Origin: Acanthosepion esculentum
Lineage: Eukaryota; Mollusca; Cephalopoda; Sepiida; Sepiidae
Direction: 5' to 3'
Assembly (NCBI GenBank): GCA_964036315.1
Contig: OZ038492.1
Coordinates: 35,002,118 to 35,066,117, forward strand
DNA: 64,000 bases
Shown: piece by piece, positions 54,354-63,815 of the stretch
Numbering within the stretch: the first letter of the stretch is position 1
Layout of the letters: each line of letters opens with the position of its first letter
Notes under the pieces: model-generated
Database searches by the model: none
What the model was told of the DNA's origin: nothing
The model's input: only the letters and a program-made list of their open reading frames with translations
Made by a program: the position numbers and the translations under genes

Positions 54354-54640
54354 TTTAATGATAATGTTATTACGTTTATCAGACAATATGAAAGGAACTT
54401 ACTTAAAATAGACAAAACTTGTCTAGATTATTTAATGAAAAAAGCATTAATTAAAAATTGCTGCCTAAATATACACAATTTAAATTACATGATGCAGCAG
54501 CCCACCGAACTATCAACACTGGGAATTATATATGTAGCATTGTGGAAAGGCAAAGTGAAATAGCCAAAGAAAAATTGAACACCCTTAACAGTAACAAACA
54601 GGACATCTACGATAAACTAAAAGATATATATTGAAATGTA
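54350..54640 (+). pseudogene. PLE-type open-frame start, longest copy
   Basis: Starts beside (TA)n and reads FIRQYERNLLKIDKTCLDYL in one frame, then, after a frameshift near 54440, LLPKYTQFKLHDAAAHRTIN, then ICSIVERQSEIAKEKLNTLN and KQDIYDKLKD. The LPKYT-x-LHD-AA-R block and basic coiled segment resemble the N-terminal region before the RT of PLE proteins. It shows what the shorter copies, cut at LLPKYT, are missing. Confidence 0.6.
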
Positions 54641-54804
54641 ACTGTCATCTTTGATAAAGGCTTATGTAAGCCGAAAGCTTAGATTGGATTTAAACATGTA
54701 TCAATATGGTGATTTCCTTTCGTCTTTCAACGATAATGTTATTAAGCTTAACAGACAATATGAAAGGAACTTACTTAAAATAAATATTATTGAATGAAAC
54801 ATGC

Positions 54805-54809
<5 letters not shown>
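54640..54809 (+). repeat. PLE-start-like repeat, second unit, ending at (TA)n
   Basis: GTAAGCCGAAAGCTTAGATT, GGATTTAAACATGTATCAAT then the ERNLLK-encoding block and ACATGCATTAATATAT running into (TA)n. It lies in tandem with the unit at 54350. Confidence 0.65.

Positions 54810-54872
<63 letters not shown>
54810..54872. repeat. (TA)n microsatellite
   Basis: About 62 bp. Confidence 0.95.
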
Positions 54873-54878
<6 letters not shown>

Positions 54879-54887
54879 TTCTTAAAT

Positions 54888-55012
54888 CTTAATGAGCCAA
54901 GTACTAGGTTTCACCATATGGTATCATCAGGGTGATGAGTAACCAGTTCACCCTGATAATCCTATGTGGTGAATCCTAGGTATGTAGTACTTGGCTCATT
55001 AGGATTTCTTTA
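54888..55012. repeat. Near-palindrome, about 125 bp
   Basis: TTAATGAGCCAAGTACTAGG mirrors AGTACTTGGCTCATTAGGAT; TATCATCAGGGTGA mirrors TTCACCCTGATAATC; spacer about 12 bp. Arms are about 50 bp with a small insertion. Confidence 0.75.
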
Positions 55013-55183
55013 TTTTATCTTTGCTGTACGTAGCGTATTGAGCATTCTTCGTTTTAATTTATTACTCACTGTTTTTTTTCTTTGTACCAGAGATTTAAGG
55101 TACTGGACGATTTCATTCGCCCTGTTCGGAGGTTTCTGGTTCTTTCCTTTTTTTCCAAATTTTTTCCTCGAATGCCAATTTAC

Positions 55184-55184
<1 letters not shown>

Positions 55185-55253
<69 letters not shown>

Positions 55254-55262
55254 TATATATAC
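55185..55262. repeat. (CA)n-(TA)n
   Basis: CA about 60 bp, then short TA. Confidence 0.95.
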
Positions 55263-55589
55263 GACAAAAGGAAAAATGTAATATTAGCCGATGCGTTTAG
55301 TCCAATGAGGACTTTTTCAAGGCAAAAACGAAATGAATTTATTAAAACAAAGTAACTAATAATAACAAAACAAAATGTCCTTAGCAACTGAAAGAATTTA
55401 GAAAACGCTATTATATTCACATTGTCAACTAAAAATTACGTCAAGTAATGTCACGTGTGGAAATATTCTTTTTATTGTGATGTTGACGGATTCAACCATT
55501 TTCGTTTGCTTGGGAGAGTAGTAATTCTGTTAGGGATGGTGAAATATGGAAAAAGCCTGGGCGTAGATGAATATTTGGATAACTCACTC

Positions 55590-56215
55590 CGAAGGGAAAT
55601 CCACGCGAGTGCTGCCATTGAATATAAATTTTTCCAGTTGGTCCTATATGGCAATGAATACTGCACAGTCTCTTCACAGATGAAGAGGAGACTTGAAGCA
55701 AAACAAATGTGATTCTACAGAAGGAAGCATGTGCAACAATTTAGATATCTTGAAAGTGTTTGAACAGACAAGGTAAAGTGCGACACTGAAATCCGAAGGA
55801 GTGTTCGAATATCAAAAGATTCCTTAGAAATCGAAGCAAATGTTAAGAAACAGAAATATTTGAGGAAACGTAAGTGTGGTTCTACTGAAGGATGATGAGA
55901 ACATGCGAGCAACGAAGAAGTTTTAGAGAAAACACAAATAAAAAGGAACCTTATACATAACATCAAGAACAGACAGTTGAAATTTCTAGGGCACGTAATG
56001 AGGAAAGAGGGGTTGGAAAATCTGATACTCACGGGACAGATAAAGGGCAAGAGGGACATCGCATGCAATACTTAGGGGATTAGGAGGGAAAGGGTTGAAG
56101 AGAAATAACAGAAAGACAAAATATATTAAGTGCTACAAAGGAGAGGAAATTGTGAGAGCCATGGTCGTCAACGTCTTGAAGGGACTCGGCACAAGAAGAA
56201 AAGATGAATAGAAGA
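55590..56215 (+). pseudogene. LINE 3' end with scrambled block order
   Basis: Blocks read in this order: LVLYGNEYCTVSSQMKRRLE, FYRR, then QQFRYLESV, KCDTEIRRSVRISKDSLEIE, KRKCGSTEG, HASNEEVLEKTQIKRNLIHN, LKFLGHVMRKEGLENLILTG, IKGKRD and a REV/VNVLKG-like end. In the family the KYLGSVLT and CDTEIRR blocks come before LLYGSECW-ISSQMKKR. So either a duplication with deletion, or two fragments. Confidence 0.8.
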
Positions 56216-56289
56216 TATCTATTTGCTATGATTAAAATATGAAAGATGTAGAAATAACTATGTTTTCAAAAGACATATTACTACTATGA

Positions 56290-56290
<1 letters not shown>
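56216..56290. other. Spacer
   Basis: Nothing recognised. Confidence 0.4.

Positions 56291-56292
<2 letters not shown>

Positions 56293-56366
<74 letters not shown>
56293..56366. repeat. (CA)n-(TA)n
   Basis: CA about 33 bp, then TA about 41 bp. Confidence 0.95.
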
Positions 56367-56369
<3 letters not shown>

Positions 56370-56489
56370 TATCACTTGTATATCGTTGCTTGAACCGGCT
56401 TCTAATGCTCTGGATGGAGCGGCTTGGTGATAGTAGTCGTGGCTCATGGGGGCACAGGTAAAAGAGAAACTCGGATGAGTTCCACCCCC

Positions 56490-56715
56490 GAATATGTGAT
56501 CGAGCGGCGCTATATCAAGTCTGATTACGCTACCTCTTTGTTACCGAGGCCCGTTGGAACAGTTGGTATGACGTTTGCCTGATAACGTAACTGTCCGGGT
56601 TTCAATTCTAGGTAGTGGATAAACACTGCTGATGAGTCCCAAATATAGGACGAAACGGCCCTCCAGTGCTTTCAGCATTCTGTTGAGGTTTTTTCTAGAC
56701 TCGATGAATTTACTT
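56490..56715 (+). repeat. Hammerhead-bearing repeat unit, single arm
   Basis: CAAGTCTGATTACGCTACCT, CGTTGGAACAGTTGGTATGA, CGTAACTGTCCGGGTTTCAA, then the ribozyme and TTCAGCATTCTGTTG, CTAGACTCGATGAATT. It follows the arm at 49440-49605 base for base with few changes, and the 3' flank matches 49150-49200 inverted. Confidence 0.8.
56623..56670 (+). ncRNA. Hammerhead ribozyme motif, broken stem III
   Basis: CUGAUGA 56629-56635, stem II GUCC/GGAC intact, GAAA 56652-56655, cleavage GUC position reads CUC at 56661-56663 and the middle stem III pair is C-C. Stem I five pairs. Likely inactive or weak. Confidence 0.72.
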
Positions 56716-56730
56716 AATTATATATATATA

Positions 56731-56970
56731 TATGAAGAAATATAGTCTTAAGGTGTGCTATATTTATGGGACAAAGTGCTCAATATCTGAGATAATACAA
56801 TATCTGAGATAGAGCGTGTATAAATAGAAAAGTGATTATTGAAGTCAACACTTAGAAGCGACAGTCTGTTTCATGCCAGACGCAGTCGTCAGGCCTGACA
56901 ATTGCGTCTAGTATGAAACAGACTGTCGTCTCTAAGTGCGTGTTGACTTCAATGTTCACTTTTTTATTTT
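56731..56970. repeat. Dispersed repeat with a perfect-looking fold-back
   Basis: 56731-56850 repeats 19262-19355 (ATGAAGAAATATAGTCTTAA, AAAGTGCTCAATATCTGAGA). 56840-56895 then mirrors 56903-56965: GTCAACACTTAGAAGCGACA / TGTCGTCTCTAAGTGCGTGT and CTGTTTCATGCCAGACGCA / TGCGTCTAGTATGAAACAG. Spacer under 10 bp. Confidence 0.78.
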
Positions 56971-56972
56971 TA

Positions 56973-57260
<288 letters not shown>

Positions 57261-57475
57261 TTATTAACCAAGTAGTTGCAGCAATGTTTTAAAGTGCATA
57301 TTACAAATACCTAATCGCATTTTGCATGTTGCAACTTTCTGGGGTAGCTTCTTTATATTGAAACGTTTGTTAAAAAAAAAAAAACAACATAAAACCCCGA
57401 ACCTACAATTGATAATTTTAAAATATCTCGGATTGAGGAAACGGAGACCTATATATATGAAACTGTTACTGCCTA
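57261..57475. other. No gene seen
   Basis: Probably more of the same element, but not recognised. Confidence 0.35.
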
Positions 57476-57595
57476 CGCAATAACCGTTAGGATAATACAA
57501 AAGACGTTCCTATCCATGATGCACTATTAACCAGCATATATAAATACTCGAGTCAAAACACAACACACATAGCTTGAAGATTTCGTTTAAGCAAA

Positions 57596-57638
<43 letters not shown>
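57476..57638 (+). repeat. TATA-containing repeat ending at (TA)n, second copy
   Basis: CAATAACCGTTAGGATAATA ... CATATATAAATACTCGAGTC, AAAACACAACAC, then (TA)n 57599-57638. Partner of 31700-31840. Confidence 0.5.
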
Positions 57639-57639
<1 letters not shown>

Positions 57640-57641
<2 letters not shown>

Positions 57642-57710
57642 AGTGGACACTGAAGTCAACGCTTAGTGGTGACAATCTGTTTCATGCTTGAAAGCAATCT
57701 TCACCCCAAG
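57640..57710 (+). repeat. GTGAAC/GAAGTCAACA dispersed repeat fragment
   Basis: AAGTGGACACTGAAGTCAAC, then CTGTTTCATGCTTGAAAGCA, directly after (TA)n. Confidence 0.6.
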
Positions 57711-57974
57711 ATCTTCTGGCGAATCTTGATTAAACTTTGTGAGGGAAAACATTCTCAAATCGGGTGTTAAATATTTCTTTTTCGCATTGAATTCTTACTG
57801 CAGCGATTTTAATTCATGAAACGTTCAACATTTTTCATAGTTTATTTTTCATGCAGCGTCTCATAGGCCTCCAAAGTACAAACTCAGACTCAGATGTTGC
57901 ATGTCCTTGTCTGCCCCGAAGTGCGCTGGGGTGTGTGATCTTAGGAATGCTTTTTGTACCTTTCATGTATACGT

Positions 57975-59065
57975 CTAAATTTCTTTCTTTCTTCCTTCTT
58001 TCTTTTCGAGCGAAGCCTTTCTTTCTTTCTTTTCGAAAGAAGCTTTTTTTTATTTTCTTTCTTTCTTTCTTTCTTTCTTTTCGAACGAAGCCTTTTTTCT
58101 TTCTTTCTTTCTTTCTTTCGTTCGTTCCTTTCACTTTGTGTCTTCATTTTGTTCATTGGTCTTGCTTCTTTCTTTAGCCATCGGCCATTAAGATTGCATC
58201 TGGCCAATGCACGATTACAGAATGTAAATCTAGCCGCGACGAATTCCGAGTAAATGTGTAATGTAATATCACAGGAAGAAATAAACGGGGTAGATTATGA
58301 AGGAATAATAAAAAAAGATATTTAGAAAGATAATGGTCTACGAACAAAAGAAAGAAAGGCATCACTTGAAAAGAAAGAAAGAAATAATTAATGAATGAAT
58401 GGAAGAAAGAAAGAAATGAAGATAAAAGAAAAAGCAAACAAAAAGAAAGTTAAAGGCAAGGCTGATAAAGAAAGAACAAAAAAGAAAGGAAAATAAAGGC
58501 TTGGCTCAACAAAAGAAAGGAATGAATGCGTGAAAGTAATGGATATAAAAGAATGAAAGAAACAAACAAATAGAAAGAAAGAAAGGAAGACATTGATGAT
58601 AAAGAAAGAAAGACATCGCTGGTAAAGAAAAAAGAAAGAAAGAAAGAAAGGCTTTGCTGACAAAGAAAGAAAGACATCGCTGGTAAAGAAAGGAAAAAAG
58701 AAAGAAAGAAAGAAATGGATACAAAAGAAAGAAACAAATAAATTGAAAGAAATAAATAAATAAATAAAGAAACAAGGAAGAAATACATTGCTGATAAAGA
58801 ATGAAAGAAAGAAAGACAGACAGAAAGAAAGAATGAATGAAAAAAAGAAAGATAAAGAAAGAAATAGATGCAAACGAAAGAAAAAAAATTAATAGAACGT
58901 AAAAAAAAAATGAAAGAAAAAGAAAGAAAAAAGAATGAAAAAAGAAAGACATTGCTGGTAAAGAAAGACAGAAAGGAAGGAAGAAAGAAAGAAAGGCTTC
59001 ACTCGAAAAGAAAGTATGAATGAATGAAAAAAACAGAAAGAAAGAATGAATGAAAGAAGACTGGT
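57975..59065. repeat. Tetranucleotide fold-back: (TTTC)n arm, spacer, (GAAA)n arm
   Basis: Left arm 57975-58120 (TTTC runs with TTCGAGCGAAGCC and TTCGAACGAAGCC). Right arm 58330-59065 (GAAA runs with GGCTTTGCTGACAAAG, GACATCGCTGGTAAAG, GGCTTCACTCGAAAAG). CTTTTCGAGCGAAGCCTTTC mirrors GAAAGGCTTCACTCGAAAAG at 58993 with one mismatch. Long K/R/E or F/L/S frames are artefacts. Confidence 0.85.
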
Positions 59066-59069
59066 ATTC

Positions 59070-59750
59070 CAGAAGACTAAAGATACAGAAACAAGATGAA
59101 GAGGAGAACGAAAAGAAAAAAAGAACAAAATTGCAGAGAAATATCTTCAGTTAAAGTGAATAAAGCTCATAGATTGGCTCTGCGATACACACACGTAAAA
59201 ACATAGTCAAGCACACACAGAGGCACGCGCACACACACACACGCACAGACACACACTTAATAACAGAAACAACGACAGTGACAATATCTCAAATACACAA
59301 ATATAAGTATCATATATGTATCTTACTAAAACAAAAGGCAAAAGAGAAAATTTGCGGCAATACGTTAGAACCGGATTCCAATATGTTCCCCTAGAAAAGT
59401 TTTTCGCTCCAAGACAAAATTCCCTTTTATTCCCATCCATTCTTTTATTTCTTGTTTTCAGTTTACTAATTCTTCGATTTGCTCAATGCGCTTCTTGTCT
59501 TCAAGGCACGGATCTTGTCCATTTTGTCTAGCAGAGATTTTTTCCGAGTCTTCAGTTTTCTATATCACATTTTCTTGTGTTCTCGTGTAATTTGGTTCCA
59601 AGCCCGCTGGTAATATTTGCTCTTTCGGAAAAAAAGTAAGATATCCATCAGGAATCCTGAAATTACAATACCTATGCTAATATCACACAAACTTTTCGAT
59701 ATATGCATTACGCTTCTGAACCTATATAACCGCACACTGTCACGATTGCG
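59070..59750. other. No gene seen
   Basis: CA-rich at 59215-59255. The 71-codon frame at 59316-59531 has no recognised similarity. Confidence 0.35.
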
Positions 59751-59756
59751 AATATC

Positions 59757-59757
<1 letters not shown>

Positions 59758-59804
<47 letters not shown>

Positions 59805-60480
59805 TGGGCGCGCGTGTGTGAAGTGGTATATTTAAATGTAGGCAAGTACATTTTAAACACGTATCTTTTATATTTTCATATATTAATCTACTGATAGAAC
59901 AGGTATACATATATATGCATACGAGAGTATATGTTCGCAAATCGATTTTAACATGTACATATGCTGTATCGATTCATTCTGTAATAAGCACACACACATA
60001 CACTCACACATGTATATTCATGTGAATATATAAAAATTCAAACAATATTTGTGTATACCTATTCATATATATATATATACATATATTTATATATTGCAAA
60101 TGCTATGCCTGTATTTCCAGTATTATAGTAGTTGTTCTAGGATTCAATTAGTACTAGAATTAATTTAAGTCATTAAAATCATTATTATTTTCATAATGTT
60201 TATGATAATACATATATGTATATTAAAGTTTGTACAATTATTTTCTTCTCTTTCTCTCTCTCTCTCTCTCACTATATATATATTTGTGTGTGTGTGTTGA
60301 TGTAATAGGAAAGAACAGTTTGACTAATGATCTAGTTCTTTAGTATTTTTGTTTTTATTTATAAAAAACAGTGCTCGCTACAGAAGTAGAGCTTAAATTA
60401 TAATTATTTTTTAGAAATATGATTCCATCGCGACACAGAAATGACTATCCTTCGAAACTGCTCCACAAGTGTTAAAGTGT
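59758..60480. repeat. AT-rich region with (TA)n and (CT)n/(TG)n patches
   Basis: TA 59758-59803, TA 60065-60085, CT 60247-60270, TG 60283-60298. The block 60365-60480 (AGTGCTCGCTACAGAAGTAGA, CTGCTCCACAAGTGTTAAAG) is a distant member of the 52.6-kb (TA)n-linked family. No gene. Confidence 0.6.
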
Positions 60481-60485
60481 AACTT

Positions 60486-60487
<2 letters not shown>

Positions 60488-60532
<45 letters not shown>

Positions 60533-60609
60533 TAAAATTTGTGTATTTAGGCAGCATCTTTCATGCACATTTCATTAAAAACGACTGACAAGGTGCTTTT
60601 ATTTAGGTG

Positions 60610-60661
<52 letters not shown>
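60488..60661 (-). repeat. (TA)n flanking a PLE-start-like fragment (60537-60608)
   Basis: TA 60488-60528 and 60612-60661. Between them the minus strand reads LSVVFNEMCMKDAA with the LPKYT-encoding CTGCCTAAATACAC at its end. Confidence 0.65.
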
Positions 60662-60663
<2 letters not shown>

Positions 60664-60799
60664 TAATATTAGCCGTGTCCTGATAAAGAAACATTCGACA
60701 TTATTGATTGAGTAGTCCGTACTCCTTTCGATTTAAATTAATAAAGTTTTTCTTTTTTAATATTTTTTCAGGAAAATAGGTTTCTCAAATGCAATAGCT

Positions 60800-61010
60800 G
60801 ATATCACTCTTTCTTGAAAGGGAGGTGCGCTTCGTAACCTTTTTATCTAAAGTAGTGTGGAACGTCAACTTCACGATTAGGTCATTATTTTCTCTTTGAG
60901 TTACATCTGGTATCCATTTTAGTTGTTGCTGCTGTTGAATATACTCAAGTGATGTGGTTTCTTTTATCTGGCACATCTGGTTTGTTATTCTGTAGCGCCA
61001 GTCCACAAGG
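60800..61010 (-). pseudogene. Possible LINE C-terminal tail (QQQLKWI-type)
   Basis: Minus frame: DWRYRITNQMCQIKETTSLE, YIQQQQQLKWIPDVTQREN, NDLIVKLTFHTTLDKK. The Q-rich KW-I-x-VTR-ENN pattern resembles the end of some LINE polyproteins (QQLKWLGHV-R-DN). Uninterrupted for 119 codons including a shadow of the next feature, so real constraint cannot be judged. Confidence 0.4.
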
Positions 61011-61019
61011 TCCGAAGCA

Positions 61020-61425
61020 GCATTGTCTTCGCCAAGGCCGATAGACATCACCCGCTCAAAGTCATTTTTAAACATTTCGATCGTCCCCAGACTGCATGAA
61101 TTTAAACGTGCAACTCGGCTGGCATCACGGACCCAACCTTTCACTGTCGAAACGGTTAAATGTGGCTGTGTCTTCTACTCCAATAGCATCATGTCTCGCA
61201 CCTCCCGTCTGTGGAACTCCCTTCCTCTTACTTGCTTCCCTGATAGCTATAATCTCCAACTATTCAAATGTAATGCCAATCGATATCTCCAGATGTGATG
61301 ACCTATTCCCTGCCCTTCTTTTCATCCTTTCCTCCATCCCGCCTCTTTACTCTCGCTCCCACTCTGTAACCCCCTGTGTACTAGTGGCATCCCGCCTTGC
61401 ATAGGGTGAAATGCTTAAAAAACAA
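61020..61425 (+). pseudogene. LINE RT C-terminal tail and 3' end
   Basis: Reads LHEFKRATRLASRTQPFTVE then TVKC, MSRTSRLWNSLPLTCFPDSY, NLQLFKCNANRYLQM, stop at 61297. The 3' part has GTAACCCCCTGTGTACTAGT and a GGCATCCCGCCTTGCATAGG block, shared (inverted) with 18.6 and 38.0 kb. It is the cleanest C-terminus of this LINE family here. 5' truncated at about 61020. Confidence 0.85.
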
Positions 61426-61476
61426 GGTCTGAGAAAGCGGTTGTAATTAGCTGGCCGTTTACATATTTTTGAACGG

Positions 61477-61477
<1 letters not shown>

Positions 61478-61532
<55 letters not shown>

Positions 61533-61545
61533 ATATATATATATG

Positions 61546-61615
<70 letters not shown>
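61478..61615. repeat. (TA)n microsatellite with TATG interruptions
   Basis: About 138 bp. Confidence 0.96.
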
Positions 61616-61617
<2 letters not shown>

Positions 61618-61900
61618 GTGTATTTGGGCAGCAATGACTTTTTATACATGTTTCGTTAAAATTCTACGATTAAGCTTTTTATATAATTTTTCTTGTGTCT
61701 TTTCATGTGTTTTCATTTCCAGACATGAACTGTTAAAATATTCTGCATATCTCAGCGCTTTCGGCTATACTTTTAGCTATTATAAAGGGCGATTTTTATT
61801 ATTTATTTTGAAATAAATATACGGGTTGTTTAAGTATGTGTCCAAGGTTATAGTAATGTTTTATTTCCCGAAAACGGTCAGCACATGGTGGCCGTATTCA
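61616..61900 (-). repeat. PLE 3' region and PLE-start-like end joined to (TA)n
   Basis: The minus strand from the endonuclease stop runs through 200 bp of non-coding sequence with AGCCGAAAGCGCTGAGATAT (61762-61743), then [14 protein letters not shown] codons and the [16 protein letters not shown] end at 61616-61640, and stops at (TA)n. It links the PLE-start-like repeat physically to a PLE coding end. Confidence 0.6.
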
Positions 61901-61909
61901 CAGTTAATG

Positions 61910-62311
61910 TTATTGAGTGTTGGCTTTTTCTTTTTTATTATCAGGGCTTCCATTATTTTTAATCTGTTTTTTACATGTGGATGAGGCTGTTGTATTTTTT
62001 ACTAGTATGTTTCGTATGTTGTTTTGTAGGATTTTGTGTGTGTTTAAATGACTCCTAGTTAAGTTATGGTCGAGTATGTATAAAGTAAGTTGTCTATATA
62101 GGCATATAGTAGTATAACAGCTGTAATTATTTATGAGGTTGGTTTGATCAGGGCACTTGAAACAAATGTTGGTTCTTTGTAGTATAGATTTTGCTGGTGT
62201 GTTGCTATTTATAATGAGGTAGTTAGGAAAACCATTGTTAACTAGCGTCTGTATTACATTATTTGAGTTTTTTAAAGAAAAGGGGACGAGAGGGTTATTT
62301 CTTATGGACAC
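61910..62311 (-). pseudogene. Penelope-like element GIY-YIG endonuclease, 133-codon open frame
   Basis: An uninterrupted frame from Met at 62311 to the stop at 61910. RNNPLVPFSLKNSNNVIQTL is the PLE linker before the endonuclease. CFKCPDQTNLINNYSCYTTI, then CLYRQLTLYILDHN, SHLNTH, and the closing KKEKANTQ correspond to the GIY-YIG core, catalytic Arg region, His and terminal block. The expected YIG is SCY-like (Ile-Gly replaced), so it may be inactive. No stops or frameshifts in the domain, unlike the other PLE remnants, but no RT was found upstream. Confidence 0.78.
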
Positions 62312-62960
62312 TTTCTATACAGTTTGTGTCCAGAAAAGAAAACAATAAAAAATATTAAAAAGCTTAATCGCAGTACGTTGTTATATATACTGGACTCTCC
62401 TGTCATTTCTCGCCGTATGAGGGTCAAGCAACTCACTTCCTAGGAACTTACAGCCAGACACCTGCACATATGATTTGATTATAGTGGTGAAGGCTTTGTG
62501 CAAAAAAACAAAAAAAACACACTTTTTGAGGAGCCGAATACAGAGACCTGGTGCAAACGTGCCACAAAGTCCCCAAACGACCCTCCGCAGGTTTTGAATT
62601 CAGAGTTGTCCTTCCTTCTCCTAGACCAGTTGCCTAGTACATTGTTTGGTTCCGCCTGGTCTAAACTTCAAGGCGGCTAGGACCCACCATGCCACTTACA
62701 CTGTAGTAAACAACCTACATCCCTTCCGGTGAGAAGTAAGCACCACTGCTCTATGGAGAAGACTCCCAAGAGGATGCTTTCCAGATAACTAAAAGCTTCA
62801 CCTTTTCCCGTCTAGAGTTAATCGTTATTTTCTCCTTCTATCCGTATAAACTGCCACTTAACGTAACCCTCTACTTCGAGTGGCCCTCAGGGCCTTGTAA
62901 AGATAAACCTATCCCTAAAGGAAAATCCTTGCTCAGAGATAAAAACAACGTTTCTTTTAC
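62312..62960. other. No gene seen; GC-richer block
   Basis: 62540-62900 is GC-richer and resembles the composition of 16.5-16.8 kb. No recognised product. An unidentified repeat is possible. Confidence 0.35.
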
Positions 62961-62969
62961 AACGCGCCA

Positions 62970-63325
62970 TTAAAATTTATGATTGATTTGTTTTTTTACT
63001 GCTTATCAACCGTTTGCAGTTTATTTAAAACCAGAAAATATTGCTAGCATTTGTAGGAGACAACAATGACATTCTGATACAAGTCCTACTATTTAACCCA
63101 TAGCTGGGGAGAAGAGATTGATTCGTATCTTTCCCAACTTTATTTGCGCGTAAGTAATATAACGAACCCGAATGAAAATTGAACTTGTCTTTCTGATTCC
63201 CACTTGCCAGCTGTCATTCATTACACCATGCGCTCATCCAAGCTCACTGGATCTTGTATTCCAAAGCGGTTACCTATTTAGGTACAGACTCGGCTCGGTG
63301 ATCAGACGGGAACAGGTGTTGCGTC
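62970..63325 (-). repeat. 5S-tRNA composite SINE, family B (copy 4)
   Basis: Minus strand from 63325: ACCTGTTCCCGTCTGATCAC (5S), TGTACCTAAATAGGTAACCG, CTTTGGAATACAAGATCCAG and TGAGCTT (5S 3' end), then GCATGGTGTAATGAATGACA (A-box-like) and CAAGTTCAATTTTCATTC (B-box-like), AAAGTTGGGAAAGATACGAA, and the GTTTGCAGTT/GGTTGATAAGCAGTAAAA tail at about 63000. It has a 12-14 bp deletion within the 5S part. Confidence 0.8.
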
Positions 63326-63750
63326 ATCTAAAGGAAGAAATTGTTGCCTGTAGCGTTGCACAGTAATTACTAACAATCTCTACGTAATAGATCCAGCCAA
63401 ACGCGGAAAGCTATTTTTTTTTAATCGGTTCTGGGTTGTTTGGGATGGTTTTTTTTTTCTGTATATAGCCACGACTTTTTTCTTTAAAATTCTCGTTAGA
63501 AATTCATTCTTATCGTCAGTGACTAAATTGTCAAGAAAAACAAAGAAGAGTTTTTTTTTCTATTCAACAAGAATTGAAAGTGAATTTTTTTTCCACATTA
63601 GTCGATGCTTTTTCCGGGTCTACGTATCGAACTCATTTTCAGAGAATTTTTAAGGCCTAAAAAGGCGGCAAGGTAAATGCGAGTAAACTAATAAAAATAT
63701 ACAATTAAAAGTTATGCCCCGGTGGATGAAATAAAGAATTCAGTTTTCAA
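63326..63750. other. No gene seen
   Basis: T-rich runs at 63410-63460 and 63550-63590. Nothing recognised. Confidence 0.4.
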
Positions 63751-63754
63751 TCCC

Positions 63755-63815
63755 AATAACCTGAAGAAGGCCGGATTTAAAACGGTCGAAACGTCGTGAA
63801 TATATCAATAAAGAT
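63755..63815 (+). repeat. CTGAAGAAGG ... GTCGAAACGTCG retroelement motif (hammerhead-like)
   Basis: CUGAAGA at 63761-63767, five-pair stem GGCCG/CGGUC, GAAA at 63788-63791, then CGTCGTGAATATATCAATAA. This widely shared retroelement motif has a hammerhead-like core, but an extra A lies before stem II and the base after the short stem III is G, which is not allowed at a cleavage site. Confidence 0.5.

Noticed and set aside
58388..58952. Overlapping F/L/S-rich frames of about 150 codons
   Set aside because: Antisense of GAAA repeats.
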